Shown in pieces: positions 33,472 to 43,743 of a DNA stretch of 64,000 nucleotides. Location of the stretch: NCBI RefSeq assembly GCF_000970325.1, contig NZ_CP009518.1, positions 2,232,001 to 2,296,000 on the forward strand. Reading direction: 5' to 3'. The position numbers and the translations under genes were made by a program. Positions within the stretch are counted from its first letter, which is position 1. Each line of letters begins with the position of its first letter. Under the pieces are notes generated by a model that worked only from the letters and a program-made list of their open reading frames with translations, was not told where the DNA came from and searched no databases. The DNA is from Methanococcoides methylutens MM1. GTDB taxonomy: Archaea; Halobacteriota; Methanosarcinia; Methanosarcinales; Methanosarcinaceae.

Positions 33472-34626
33472 TTAATCTTTTAAGATCGACTTTTGAAAAA
33501 CTTCCACGATCTTATCCCATGTCCTGACTGGTGGGTCGTACTTGTCAGTAGTACCAAATTGTCTGAGGATCTGTTCTCTTATATCATCAACATTCTGTGG
33601 CCTCACAAAAAAAGTTCCTTTGTAATCAGCCATTGATTCCTTAAGTCCACCTACCTCTGAAACAACCACAGGCTTCCCAAAAGACATTCCGATATGAGCA
33701 ATCCCACTCTGGGATGCCCTGAGGTATGGTAAGACCAGTACATCTGCTGCACTGAAGTAAGTGGGTATCATGTCATCAGGCACGTACTCATCAACTAACG
33801 TTATCTTTTCTGAATAAGGGGACTTTTCTATTTGCTCCAGAAGTTCTTTACGATCTTCCCAGACCTCACCGACAATGAGCAATCTGCTTTTTTGAGCTAT
33901 TTCCTCAGGCAGCTCTTCAAAAGCCTCTATAAGATAAGGTATGCCTTTGTATTTTCTGATCAGACCAAATGAGAGGATGACAAATTCTTCTTCTATAGAA
34001 AGACTTTCTTTTGCGTCCCTGCTTTCTACAGGCTCCCCGTACTGATCATAGAGTCCATGGGGAATCACATGGATCTTTTCCATGTCGATGTCATATCTTT
34101 CAGCAACCAGTTGCTGATCGGACCTTGAATGAGTTATGTATGCATCCAAGTCCTTACGGAGACTTTTTCCCATCAATTTAGAGTATAATCGAATTGGAAG
34201 AATGGCTTCTTCAAAGGGATCCACAACTTCGTGGAACTCTATTACCACTTTTGTGTCCTTACCCAAACTGGAGAACAGTTTCAGCAAAAGGTGCATATGC
34301 GCCACCGAAGATGTCCACCACTGCAATATCACAACATCCGGATGCTGCCTTTTAAAAAAGCGATAGGCTTTGAACCAGGTAAACGGATTATTGTAGTCCA
34401 TCCCGTCAAATACCTCAATATCGGAACGGAAATCCAGAGTGGAAATGTCCTTCCCCACGTGCCCCTTTCCCGGAAACAGGAATGTGGGCAGCAATTGCCT
34501 GAAGCAGATAACTGAGACATCATAACTTTCTGACATCGCGTTTGCTAATCTGATCGTATAATAACTGATACCACTGATAAAACGCTTTGAAGGTCCCACA
34601 ATACATATCTTCTTTTCAGACCGCAT
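33472..34626 (-). CDS. Glycosyltransferase family 4
   Basis: 384 residues, GT-B fold. N-terminal acceptor domain starts with CIVGPSKRFISGISYYTIRLA; donor domain shows FVILSFGLIRKYKGIPYLIEAFEEL, then AADVLVLPYLRASQSG and GKPVVVSEVGGLKESM. The usual EGFG...E motif is altered (RASQSGIAHIGMSFG), so one of the acidic donor contacts is missing or shifted. Donor unknown. Normal base composition; it diverges from the next GT gene. Confidence 0.85.
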   Translation of the reverse strand: MRSEKKICIVGPSKRFISGISYYTIRLANAMSESYDVSVICFRQLLPTFLFPGKGHVGKDISTLDFRSDIEVFDGMDYNNPFTWFKAYRFFKRQHPDVVILQWWTSSVAHMHLLLKLFSSLGKDTKVVIEFHEVVDPFEEAILPIRLYSKLMGKSLRKDLDAYITHSRSDQQLVAERYDIDMEKIHVIPHGLYDQYGEPVESRDAKESLSIEEEFVILSFGLIRKYKGIPYLIEAFEELPEEIAQKSRLLIVGEVWEDRKELLEQIEKSPYSEKITLVDEYVPDDMIPTYFSAADVLVLPYLRASQSGIAHIGMSFGKPVVVSEVGGLKESMADYKGTFFVRPQNVDDIREQILRQFGTTDKYDPPVRTWDKIVEVFQKSILKD

Positions 34627-34690
34627 CTAACCTAAAATTGCATCATCTTTATATTAAACTAATGCATGAATATCCTAAAGAGGCAAAATA

Positions 34691-35758
34691 TTGAAGATCG
34701 CACAGATATGTCCCCGTTATGCTCCCGAAATCGGAGGAGTGGAAACCCATGTTAAAGAGATCAGTGAAAAGCTGGTCCAAAGGGGACATGCTGTCGATGT
34801 TATCACAACCGATCCAACCGGCAAACTATCAAAAAACGAGATAATAAATGGTGTAAACGTCATCAGGTTCAAAGCATTTGCTCCGGGAAATGCATACTTC
34901 TTTGCTCCACAAATATATTCGTATCTGAAAAACCAAGACTATGATATTGTCCACGCACATAGCTATCATGCATTGCCTGCCTTCTTTGCAGCTCTGGCCA
35001 GACCCGGAAAAAAGTTTGTATTCACCCCACATTACCACCGCAGCGGCCACACCTTTTTCAGGAACTTACTGCATAAACCATACAGATTACTTGGAAGAAT
35101 GATTTTTTCCAGAGCCTATACAATAATATGCGTCTCCGAATTTGAAAAAGGCCTTGTCAATGAGGACTTCAATGTTAGTGGCAAGATCGAAAAAATTCCC
35201 AACGGAATAAATCTTGCAGAATTTGAGAAACTGAGACCACAGAAAGATGAAAGCGGAAAAAAAACACTCCTCTACGTGGGCCGCCTGGAAGAATACAAGG
35301 GCGTACAATATATAATTCAGGCTTTGCCGGAACTACCTGATTTCAAACTCAAGATAGTTGGAAAAGGTCCCTATGAAGACGAGCTTCACAAGCTTGCCGA
35401 TCAAATCGGTGTTTTTGACCGCATCGAATGGTTAAAGGGAATTTCGAGGGATGAACTTTTGAATTGCTATGCATCAGCAGATATATTTTTAATGCTTTCA
35501 AAGCATGAAGCATACGGGATAACGGTGGCAGAGGCTCTGGCCGCAGGCACGCCTTGTGTTGTAGCAAGGGGGAGTGCGCTTGATGAGTTTGTAGATGGAA
35601 TTATGTGTATAGGAATTGAAGTTTCAGACATTGCAGATAAATTAATAGAATCAATCTGCACCTTGAAAAACAATAAAATTGAGACTTTGAAAAATCAAAA
35701 TAAATTGATGGATTGGGAGAGCGTAACAGATAAAATAATTACACTGTATGAAAAATGA
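34691..35758 (+). CDS. Glycosyltransferase family 4
   Basis: 355 residues starting at TTG 34691 (AGAGG upstream). N-terminus AQICPRYAPEIGGVETHVKEIS is typical of archaeal GT4 enzymes with an acceptor on polyprenol phosphate. The donor domain has LLYVGRLEEYKGVQYIIQAL and the E-x7-E motif as SKHEAYGITVAEALAAGTP. Cytosolic face; sugar unknown. Confidence 0.9.
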   Translation: MKIAQICPRYAPEIGGVETHVKEISEKLVQRGHAVDVITTDPTGKLSKNEIINGVNVIRFKAFAPGNAYFFAPQIYSYLKNQDYDIVHAHSYHALPAFFAALARPGKKFVFTPHYHRSGHTFFRNLLHKPYRLLGRMIFSRAYTIICVSEFEKGLVNEDFNVSGKIEKIPNGINLAEFEKLRPQKDESGKKTLLYVGRLEEYKGVQYIIQALPELPDFKLKIVGKGPYEDELHKLADQIGVFDRIEWLKGISRDELLNCYASADIFLMLSKHEAYGITVAEALAAGTPCVVARGSALDEFVDGIMCIGIEVSDIADKLIESICTLKNNKIETLKNQNKLMDWESVTDKIITLYEK

Positions 35759-35862
35759 AGCTTTTTGATATTACTAGGTTACTGTTTAAGTAAGCTTAAA
35801 TTATTTTAGTTGAATTAACCAACTATAAATGATAATGGTATTATTTGATCTATAAGGCGATA

Positions 35863-36918
35863 ATGATGGAAATTGATTATATAGATGGGCTAAAAACAGA
35901 TGAGATATATGGGATGTCAAAATATCAAAGAGGCATACTTAGTAATTTAGAAGATGTGACATTGAATAGAATTGAATATCCAAATATTAATAAAGTTGCT
36001 AATATTTTCACCCGCTATTTCGCATATCCGTATATCGTCAAAAAGGAAGTGAAAAAAGACAATGTAAAGCACATTACAAGTCAAGACTTAGGGCATCTTT
36101 TGAAATTTGTGAAATTAAATAAGACCGTTGTTACATGCCATGACCTAATACCTGTAGTATATGATAAAACTCGTCTACCAAATTGGAAATTTAATATTGA
36201 GGGATTAAAGAAAGCAGATCGAATAATTACTATTTCTGATTTTTCAAAAAATGATATTATAAAGTATTTGAATTATCCCGAAGACAAAATTCGAATTGCA
36301 TCACCAGCAGTAGATCATGCTAATTACTACAGAAAAAGAGACAAAAGCATCTTATCTGAATTAGATATAGCTGAAAATGAGAAGGTTGTACTATATGTTG
36401 GATCCGAACAGCCGAGAAAGAATGTTCCGACTTTGATAAAGGCTTTTAGTAAATTGAAAAAACGATTCCCAAATGTGAAATTGCTTAAAATTGGTAAACC
36501 TCAGCATCCCAGTGCAAGAAAAGAACTTTTAGAACTGATAGATTCACTAAATTTACGGAATGATATAATCTTTTGTGGATATATTTCTGAAAAAGAATTA
36601 GTTAAATACTACAATGCTGCAGATTTGTTTGTTTTCCCATCATTATATGAAGGGTTTGGTCTGCCACCATTGGAAGCTATGGCTTGTGGCACACCAGTCA
36701 TAACATCAAATAGGTCCTCATTACCTGAAGTAGTAGGTGATGCTGGAATTATGATCGACCCTTTTGACATTGATGAAATGGCAGATATGATGTATGAGGT
36801 TTTGACAAATGAGGGATTGAAAGAAGATCTTGCCAAAAAGGGTCTGGAAAGATCAAATATTTTCAACTGGAAAAATGCGGCTGACGTCACATTATCAGTC
36901 TATGAAGAACTAAATTAA
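35863..36918 (+). CDS. Glycosyltransferase family 4 (AT-rich)
   Basis: About 351 residues; ATG 35863 with AAGGCG upstream. It shows TVVTCHDLIPV in the acceptor domain (as in mannosyltransferase B-like GT4 proteins), VVLYVGSEQPRKNVPTLIKAFSKL and the SLYEGFGLPPLEAMACGTPVITS motif with both conserved Glu. Clearly lower G+C than the genes before it, and the first gene of the AT-rich island on this side. Confidence 0.9.
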   Translation: MMEIDYIDGLKTDEIYGMSKYQRGILSNLEDVTLNRIEYPNINKVANIFTRYFAYPYIVKKEVKKDNVKHITSQDLGHLLKFVKLNKTVVTCHDLIPVVYDKTRLPNWKFNIEGLKKADRIITISDFSKNDIIKYLNYPEDKIRIASPAVDHANYYRKRDKSILSELDIAENEKVVLYVGSEQPRKNVPTLIKAFSKLKKRFPNVKLLKIGKPQHPSARKELLELIDSLNLRNDIIFCGYISEKELVKYYNAADLFVFPSLYEGFGLPPLEAMACGTPVITSNRSSLPEVVGDAGIMIDPFDIDEMADMMYEVLTNEGLKEDLAKKGLERSNIFNWKNAADVTLSVYEELN

Positions 36919-36932
36919 GGAGAATCATGGGA

Positions 36933-37832
36933 TTAGCATCTTTTTTGATAACCATAATTTCCCTTAATTATATCATAGATAATATAGAAGAGTGTTTTAG
37001 AAGACCTTTTTCTTTTAAGTATAGATTTGAAAATAGATCCAAGCATTTTAAAAAAGAAATATGGGTAAAAAAAGATTTTCTTTTTGAAAGTACTATTCTT
37101 TTTTATTAATAAAAATAGATTTCGCATTCCATAATAATATGAAATGCATGATGTCTTAACAGATGCTGATACTTTATGCCAAATTTTAGAATTCGGCACA
37201 CATATAACTTTATATCCTTTCTTTTTAGCCCTCAGGCATAAATCAACATCTTCTTGGTACAAAAAGAATTTTGGATCTAAAATTCCGACATTGTCAATTG
37301 CTGTTTTTTTTATTAATAAGCTACAACCTGAAATGTAATCAAGTTCAATCTCTTTATTGAATTGACCAACATCTAATTGATTTAAATATGGATACCTCAT
37401 ATTGCCACTGTATAAGTTAATTAAGCCACCTATATATGTTACTTTATTAGGTTCATCATACATGTAGACTTTTGGCCCCACAATTGCAATTTTTGAATCT
37501 GATTCTGAAACTTTAACTAATTCTTCCAAAAACCCAGGGTCAACTACAGTATCATTATTCAATAAAAGTATATAATCAGTGCCTTTTTCTAATGCATACC
37601 TTATAGCCACATTATTTCCTTCAGCAAACCCCAAATTCTCTCCGTTCTCAATAATCTCAACTTCTGGATATGTTCCTTTAAAATATTCAACAGACCCATC
37701 AGTTGATCCATTATCCGCCAGCAATATCTCATAACTGGGGTAGGTAATATGATTTAAGGATTCGAGACACTCAACTGTATCTTCTTTTCCGTTCCAGTTT
37801 AGGATAATAATACTGACTTTTGGATGCATCAT
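36933..37832 (-). CDS. Glycosyltransferase family 2 (rhamnosyltransferase-like)
   Basis: 299 residues, GT-A fold. VSIIILNWNGKEDTVECLESL, the nucleotide contact LLADNGSTDGSVEYF, DXD-like LLNNDTVV, and later LDPKFFLYQEDVDLCLRAKKKGY, the ED motif of WcaA/rhamnosyltransferase-like GT2 enzymes. A membrane-associating C-terminal stretch (IFFYPYFFFKMLGSI) follows. Given rmlABCD in the window, rhamnose is a reasonable but unproven donor sugar. Confidence 0.85.
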   Translation of the reverse strand: MMHPKVSIIILNWNGKEDTVECLESLNHITYPSYEILLADNGSTDGSVEYFKGTYPEVEIIENGENLGFAEGNNVAIRYALEKGTDYILLLNNDTVVDPGFLEELVKVSESDSKIAIVGPKVYMYDEPNKVTYIGGLINLYSGNMRYPYLNQLDVGQFNKEIELDYISGCSLLIKKTAIDNVGILDPKFFLYQEDVDLCLRAKKKGYKVICVPNSKIWHKVSASVKTSCISYYYGMRNLFLLIKKNSTFKKKIFFYPYFFFKMLGSIFKSILKRKRSSKTLFYIIYDIIKGNYGYQKRC

Positions 37833-37945
37833 TTAAACCCATTTATTGTTAAAGTTGAATTTAACTAACTATTTTCCAAAATTCGTTATAAACAACTTAA
37901 AAAATAAATAATTATCCCACAACACTAGGTAGTAATATATTATAG

Positions 37946-38929
37946 TTAACGAAGCAAATCTTCAACAAAGCTATAAATACCATAAGAGTAACGATGATAA
38001 TTACCTTTTATTAACTGATTCATAACTATAGGAAATCTCTGGATTCTTTTTTGAGGCATTTCCACTCGCTTATAACAATGCTCTACTTTTGATTTAAGGT
38101 ATGATTTTTTTTCATTATTAATTGAACTGAGTTTGCGATTAGTGTAAGCAGAAATTTCCCTATATTGGATAAAACAATTCAAATATTCATTAGGATCTAT
38201 TTTTAATCCGAATATCAATTTAGATGCCCTCTCTTTTATTGTTATTAATAGGTCACGTTTGGACCCAGCACCTATTTGTTGCGCTGAATGCTGACGATAT
38301 TTAATCAATTGTTCAGGAACTATCACTAAATCCGCCTTAAAAGCAATTAGTAATGCAATCCAACCATCATGAATCCAACTAGAACTAATTGGCAAAACAA
38401 AATCTCTATATTCTGAGCGAAATGCCATAGTAGCACCGGTTACAACATTATGCTTAAGCAAAACCTCAACAGATCCACCGTTATTGAATCTTTTTTGTTC
38501 TTTTTTAGTAAATTCGATTGATTCCCAAAGAGTGTATCCTAGGGGATTTAAATATTTATCCACAAGTTCAGCGTCTGTAAAAACAGCCCCAACATTGGTT
38601 TTAGTCAAGAAGATACCTTCCATAATTAGTAACTTTTTAGGATTCCAAACATCATCTTGGTCAGACAAAGCAATAATATCACCTTTGCATAATCCAATAG
38701 CTTGTTCAAAATTTTTAGTCGAGCCCAAGTTCTTCTCATTAATTATCAACCGCACAGGGAAGTGGGCTTTTGTTGCAAATTTTTTAACAATTTCGATAGT
38801 ATTGTCCGTTGATTGGTCATCACAAATTACCAATTCATCTGGCAAACGCGTTTGTTGAGCAATGCTTTCAAGTTGTTCCTGTAAATAATGGGAACCATTA
38901 TAGGTACAGAGGGCTACAGAAATTTTCAT
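37946..38929 (-). CDS. Glycosyltransferase family 2
   Basis: About 327 residues. KISVALCTYNGSHYLQEQLESI, ELVICDDQSTDNTIEIVKKF and LSDQDDVWNPKKL mark a GT2 enzyme of the rhamnosyl/galactosyltransferase type; WIHDGWIALLIAFKADLV lies at the catalytic loop. The start is uncertain: an ATG at 38929 begins at the conserved MKISVALC sequence, an ATG at 38947 or a TTG at 38995 would add a non-conserved leader. No clear ribosome site at any of them. Confidence 0.85.
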   Translation of the reverse strand: MKISVALCTYNGSHYLQEQLESIAQQTRLPDELVICDDQSTDNTIEIVKKFATKAHFPVRLIINEKNLGSTKNFEQAIGLCKGDIIALSDQDDVWNPKKLLIMEGIFLTKTNVGAVFTDAELVDKYLNPLGYTLWESIEFTKKEQKRFNNGGSVEVLLKHNVVTGATMAFRSEYRDFVLPISSSWIHDGWIALLIAFKADLVIVPEQLIKYRQHSAQQIGAGSKRDLLITIKERASKLIFGLKIDPNEYLNCFIQYREISAYTNRKLSSINNEKKSYLKSKVEHCYKRVEMPQKRIQRFPIVMNQLIKGNYHRYSYGIYSFVEDLLR

Positions 38930-39257
38930 ATTATTATCACAATTCATTTGAGGAGTATTTAATATTTCCACCGGACATAAACTTTCCAACTTCAACTTTT
39001 GAATTCGTTATTAATCCCTAAAATATGCATTTTAAACAAATGATTTTGGCATCTGAATTTAACAAGTCCATACATCCAACTGGCAAATTGACACATTATC
39101 TTTACCAAGATTGTTTTGAATGAACCCCTCAAAGAACTATCGTTTATACTCGGTATAAGTCTCCTCCATAAGGCTAGCCAAATTTATTGAATATAGATAC
39201 TATGATTAATTGCATTTAGATAAGAAGATTCCTGCAGAGACAGTAATGCCTATGGGT
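38930..39257. other. 328-nt AT-rich gap
   Basis: Between a GT2 gene and the broken epimerase. A short minus-strand stretch at about 39131-39190 reads NLASLMEETYTEYKR followed by a stop, which could be the tail of a lost gene, but it is too short to assign. No RNA or repeat seen. Confidence 0.3.
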
Positions 39258-40308
39258 TATATATTATAATATTTTGTGTACCATTTGACGAAATTTTGTA
39301 TTCCATTTTCTATCGGAGTATCAGGCTTATATTTGAAGTCCCGAATTATGTCGTTTACGTCTGCATAAGTCAATAACATATTACCTAACTTCAAGGGAAG
39401 AAAATTTGTTTTTGCTTTTTCCCTAGAGAATCTTCTAAAACTTTCACAAAATTCATCAAATTGACTGGGTTATTATTTCCAATATTATAAATTTCGTAAG
39501 GAGCTTTAGAACTGGAAGGATCTGGATATTTACCATCCCATTGTTGATTACTTTTTGGAGGTTTATCTATTACTTTTACTAATCCCCCGATAATATCATC
39601 TATATATGTAAAATCTCCTTTCATATTCCCGTAGTTGTATATGTCTATAGGATTATCTTCTAGTATAGATTTAGTAAACAAAAAATAGGCCATATCAGGA
39701 CGTACCCAAGGCCCATAAACTGTGAAAAAACGGATCCTTGTAACGGGAATACTAAAAAGATAACTATAAGTATGCGCCATCAATTCGTTCGAATTTTTAC
39801 TAGCTGCATATAATTTAATAGGATGGTCAACACTATCACTAGTTGAAAAAGGTATTTTTCATTGAGGCCATATACGCTTGAACTACTTGCAAAAATAAGA
39901 TGTTTTATGTTGTTGTCTCTACAGCCTTCTAATGTATTTAAAAAACCAACAATGTTACTATCAATATATGAATGAGAATTATCCAAACTATATCTTACCC
40001 CTGCTTGAGCAGCAAGATTGCAAACAATATCAAATTGTTCATTTCTAAATAAGTTCTCAATTTTTTCTTTATCTTTAAGATCCAGTTTTATAAATTTGAA
40101 GTTAAAATACTTTTTACTTCTAATGCCCTTCTCGTACTCAATGTGATTATTATATATTCCTAAATCTGCAAGCCTTCCATATTTTAGTTCCGGATCATAA
40201 TAATTATTGATATTGTCAATTCCTACAACTTCATTACCATCTTCAATTATTTTTTGTGGAGAGGTGATACCCTATGAACCCTGCAGCACCCGTTATGAGA
40301 TTTTTCAT
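39258..40308 (-). pseudogene. NAD-dependent nucleotide-sugar epimerase broken by three frameshifts
   Basis: Read with three one-base shifts, the region gives a full epimerase of about 350 residues like UDP-glucuronate 4-epimerase. It starts at ATG 40306-40308 with LITGAAGFIGYHL; after a shift near 40250-40270 it continues IIEDGNEVVGIDNINNYYD, NLAAQAGVRYS and FASSSSVYG; a second shift near 39851-39860 leads to LYAASKNSNELMAHTYS (the YxxxK active site), FFTVYGPW and GDFTYIDDII; a third shift near 39407-39420 leads to the normal C-terminus ending GIQNFVKWYTKYYNI, stop 39258. All three breaks lie at or beside A/T homopolymer runs. It is either a young pseudogene or an effect of sequencing error. 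An intact relative is at 60214-61149. Confidence 0.85.
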
Positions 40309-40529
40309 GATAGCTCCTATTTATAGATGAATTAATTGTTATACTCTTTAATTTTAAGAGATTTACAAATTACCAATGATTTTTTCCAAAGCTAAGTTAG
40401 TGAAGGACACAATATAAAAGTACTATTGAATATATGCTTTGGTTCTGATGAGAGGTTTATCGGAATTCTCTTAACTATCCTTTTGTATATAACTAGAAAT
40501 GTTAAGATGCTTTGATGAAAAATAACCCA

Positions 40530-41267
40530 TCATATAAAATTTTTTACCATAAGAGATTTATTGATAAGTCGTTCGGATAAATCATTTAATCGATCACAGA
40601 TATTATCAAAAAATGTTTTTTTGTGAGGAGACCATATAAAAAAATCTCCATTTCTTGAACTTTCATCCATTATCGTAAAATCAAAATTGTGTTTCCAAGC
40701 AACATAACAAAAGCTAAGCTGATCTCTCTTGCTATGACACATGAGCTCGCTCCACCAATCTTCCATTACAGTTACTACTTTCTTTACATTGTGCCTTCGC
40801 AAGAGTACGTTATTTTCGGTCAACCCATTATTTATAGGATAGCCTAATTTTTGGTATTTATTCATTTGTTTATTAATTTTTGCCTCATCATCTCTTCCCA
40901 ATTCAATACAAGCTTTTGCTTCCTCATATATGCAACTTCTTTGAGGATGATCGGGACAAGCCATGAACCCATCAATTAAATATTTCTGAATGAGTATTTC
41001 CACATCACCAATAATATCTATATTTCCATCTACATAGACACTATATTCATACTCTTTGAAAAAGCGATGTGGTAATATTTTTAGGTACCTGTTCTTTAAA
41101 TTAGGAGGAAATTCTTCCATTTCAAAATAGATTACTTCCCAAATATCAGACTTTAGTTTTGGATTATCTGTAAAACACACATAATCACAACTTGAAGATA
41201 TATAAGATGGGTCTTTAAGATCATCGTACCCACCAAATATAGCAGTGTAAATAACTATATTTGCCAT
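40530..41267 (-). CDS. DUF616-type glycosyltransferase-like protein
   Basis: About 245 residues. IVIYTAIFGGYDDLKDP at the start, CDYVCFTDNP, and the DxD-like YSVYVDGNIDIIGD, followed by FMACPDHPQRSCIYEEA, fit the DUF616/TOD1-MUCI70-like family of predicted GT-A glycosyltransferases found in bacterial capsule loci. ATG 41265-41267 with GAGG just upstream. Low G+C; donor unknown. Confidence 0.75.
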   Translation of the reverse strand: MANIVIYTAIFGGYDDLKDPSYISSSCDYVCFTDNPKLKSDIWEVIYFEMEEFPPNLKNRYLKILPHRFFKEYEYSVYVDGNIDIIGDVEILIQKYLIDGFMACPDHPQRSCIYEEAKACIELGRDDEAKINKQMNKYQKLGYPINNGLTENNVLLRRHNVKKVVTVMEDWWSELMCHSKRDQLSFCYVAWKHNFDFTIMDESSRNGDFFIWSPHKKTFFDNICDRLNDLSERLINKSLMVKNFI

Positions 41268-41427
41268 CAACGACCTCTAAAATGATAAAATTTATCTATT
41301 ATATAAGATAATCTGATTTATCTTTTTTTTGATTTATTGCATGTAAGTAGAACATAGGATGAATATAAGAAAGTTTTTGTGCATTTAAGTAGAGAGAGTA
41401 CAAAGGACAATAATAGAAGTGATCAAA

Positions 41428-41832
41428 ATGGGATACGATATTATAACCTTCTTAAAAAACAGGATTCAGGATTTTAAATTAATACGTATTTGTAAACAGA
41501 AAGGGTTTCCTCTAAAGGTTTTGATTGCTTGTGATGTTGATATTTTAACATTGCCAGATGATATAATTTTGAATCATCCTGTGGGTGTGGTTATTTCATC
41601 ATTTGCTAAAATTGGCAATGGATGCAACATCAAACAAAATGTTACAATTGGTGCAAAATATCCAGACACCGCAAATCCAGAATATCCAACAGTTGGAAAT
41701 CATGTTTTAGTTGGTGCTGGATCGGTGATTATTGGAAATATCACCGTTGGAGATTATGCTACGATTGGGGCCGGTTCAATTGTATTAAAAGATGTTCCTG
41801 CAGGTGCTACCGTTACGGGAGTATGGAAGTAA
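41428..41832 (+). CDS. Left-handed beta-helix acetyltransferase (serine acetyltransferase/WbbJ-like)
   Basis: About 134 residues with hexapeptide repeats (IGNGCNIKQNVTIG, VGNHVLVGAGSVIIGN, VGDYATIGAGSIVLKDV) and the family C-terminus PAGATVTG. It is short for a cysteine-pathway SerA enzyme and lies in a glycan cluster, so O- or N-acetylation of a sugar with acetyl-CoA is the likelier role. Catalytic His would be in the PVGVVISS/IKQNVTIG region, but no clear active His is seen (ILNHPVG is the candidate). Confidence 0.8.
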   Translation: MGYDIITFLKNRIQDFKLIRICKQKGFPLKVLIACDVDILTLPDDIILNHPVGVVISSFAKIGNGCNIKQNVTIGAKYPDTANPEYPTVGNHVLVGAGSVIIGNITVGDYATIGAGSIVLKDVPAGATVTGVWK

Positions 41833-42251
41833 AGTTTTAGACAGAGGAATTTTGATTAGGGGAAAAAACAACAATTTGAAATCCTTTTAAATGACTTTGC
41901 AGAAACCTCCAACAAGACAAAACATAAATCTTGACATACCTGCCAAGATTGCATATCAATACCTTGAATTTTACGTAACAGAAATAATTTCTTTCCAAAT
42001 CTGAAACATCGTTTCAACAAGATTACGCAGAGAATAAATTTATTCATCAAATTCATTTATAACTTTCCTTCAAGAACCCACTTCATCCATTAATGATAGA
42101 TTGATATTCTATTGCGGTGATAAAATCACAAAATTGCTGTAAATTGTAGAGAATTATGATTTACTAATGATTATTCCCAAAAAATGTTTGTAGCTAAGCT
42201 TTTTCAAAATAATAAAGGCACAACTTGTGATGGCATTGATATCCCTATTTA
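41833..42251. other. 419-nt gap with a possible degenerate transposase tail
   Basis: On the minus strand around 41945-42060 one frame reads YSLRNLVETMFQIWKEIISVT between stops, which resembles the C-terminal end of DDE transposases of the IS5 type (RNLVE...). The frame is interrupted on both sides, with no terminal repeats visible. The remainder is AT-rich without features. Weak evidence. Confidence 0.3.
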
Positions 42252-43736
42252 TTAAAAATTAAACATTTTCCTTATAAGTAACAGTGTTTCATGATTTAAG
42301 CGTTTATCAACAAAATATACCATAATGAGGAAAAGTAAAAAACCTATGATTGAAACTGATACAAAACCTATAAATTCACTTGTATCAATGACAAGTTTTA
42401 AAATAACTATAGATGCGACCATAGTTGTTCCGATCATCAAAGGGTAAACTAATTGTTGAACGAATTTTTTAATTCCACATTTTGTAATCTTTATAACATC
42501 AAAAATAAGTCCTAAACCACAAATAAAAATACTTAAAAAAACCACGAATGAAGCCCCCAAGAGTTCCCATTTTATAGTAAAAGGATAAATTAAGACAGCT
42601 ATAACAAACAAACGAACTATCTGCCATTTAGTATCTATTTTAGGTTTTCCAACGGCGTAAAATATAGGACCTGCAGTTGCTGCCAGAGATCGTACTAATC
42701 CTGCAAAAACCAACACTTGCATTACTGGTACCATAGGCAACCATTTTTCTCCTAAAAATATTGTTGTAAAATCATAAGCTAAAATAAAGATTAAACCAGC
42801 GATTGGAAATGATAGGAATGTAGTAAACTGAAACACTCTCAAATATGCTTCTCTCAATTTGGGGATATCGTCTTGTATTTTTGAGTAGACCGGAAATGTT
42901 ACCTGCGAGATTACATGAGTTATTTCTGTCGCAGGCAAATTCGAAAGCTTATAAGCCATTTGATAAAACCCTAAAGCAGTTACACCTAATAGCCTTCCCA
43001 CTAAAATATCATCACCCTGAGTAACTAAAAATATTAATGCACTTGACCCTAAGATCCATTTTCCATATCCAAAAAGTTCCTTTCCCTTTCCAACATCGAA
43101 ACTCAAATGTGGCCTATAAGGGTGTATGAAGTAACTTACAACAAACATCACCATATTGCCTGCAAGTAAACCAAATACAAGAGCCCATACATTACCTAAG
43201 ATTAAAACTGCAACAACAGCTACAATAAAATCTGCCAATGTACCACTTAATTGGTAGAAAAATTGTTTATTGAACTCTAATTCCTTTTGGAAATGGATTA
43301 CACCAATATTAGTAAATGCTTGGAAAACTATCGAAAGACCAATTACTTGTATTATTGGTTTCGCCTCCGGTGCATCGAAGAAGGTTGCAGCGTAAGGTGC
43401 AATTAAATATAAGATAGCAAATAGGATAAGACCACGCAGGATTAAAAAAGTCCAAGCACTGTTCAAATAAGGCTTAATATCGCATTTCTTTTGAATTAGT
43501 GCTAGTTGGAATCCTGTTTGTGAAAATGTCTCCAATGTTGCCATTGCTAAGAGTGCGATGCCCATCAGACCAAAATCATTAGGTGCAAGAATGCGAGCAA
43601 GAATCACAAGTCTTGCTAAGCCAAACAATTGTTGTACTACTCGAAGTAAAAATACCCAAACACCACTTATAATAGCACGTTGAGACAGATCTTTTTCAGA
43701 ATGTTTTATGTTATTAGTGGTTTCATTTTCTGTCAT
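42252..43736 (-). CDS. Wzx-like flippase (MOP superfamily, polysaccharide transporter)
   Basis: 494 residues with 12-14 membrane helices. AIISGVWVFLLRVVQQLFGLARLVILARILAPNDFGLMGIA (seen in parts) is the WzxC/polysaccharide-synthase N-terminus, and repeated FGYGKWILGSSALIF, GRLLGVTALGFYQMAYKLSNLP is typical of WzxC-like proteins. It would flip a lipid-linked glycan across the membrane. Last gene of the rmlC-B-D-A-wzx unit; gap of 7 nt after rmlA. Confidence 0.9.
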   Translation of the reverse strand: MTENETTNNIKHSEKDLSQRAIISGVWVFLLRVVQQLFGLARLVILARILAPNDFGLMGIALLAMATLETFSQTGFQLALIQKKCDIKPYLNSAWTFLILRGLILFAILYLIAPYAATFFDAPEAKPIIQVIGLSIVFQAFTNIGVIHFQKELEFNKQFFYQLSGTLADFIVAVVAVLILGNVWALVFGLLAGNMVMFVVSYFIHPYRPHLSFDVGKGKELFGYGKWILGSSALIFLVTQGDDILVGRLLGVTALGFYQMAYKLSNLPATEITHVISQVTFPVYSKIQDDIPKLREAYLRVFQFTTFLSFPIAGLIFILAYDFTTIFLGEKWLPMVPVMQVLVFAGLVRSLAATAGPIFYAVGKPKIDTKWQIVRLFVIAVLIYPFTIKWELLGASFVVFLSIFICGLGLIFDVIKITKCGIKKFVQQLVYPLMIGTTMVASIVILKLVIDTSEFIGFVSVSIIGFLLFLIMVYFVDKRLNHETLLLIRKMFNF

Positions 43737-43743
43737 TTATATC

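Noticed and set aside
36927-37109. 60-codon plus-strand open frame after the GT4 gene
   Set aside because: It is antisense to the end of the GT2 gene and has no support beyond a nearby AGGAG.
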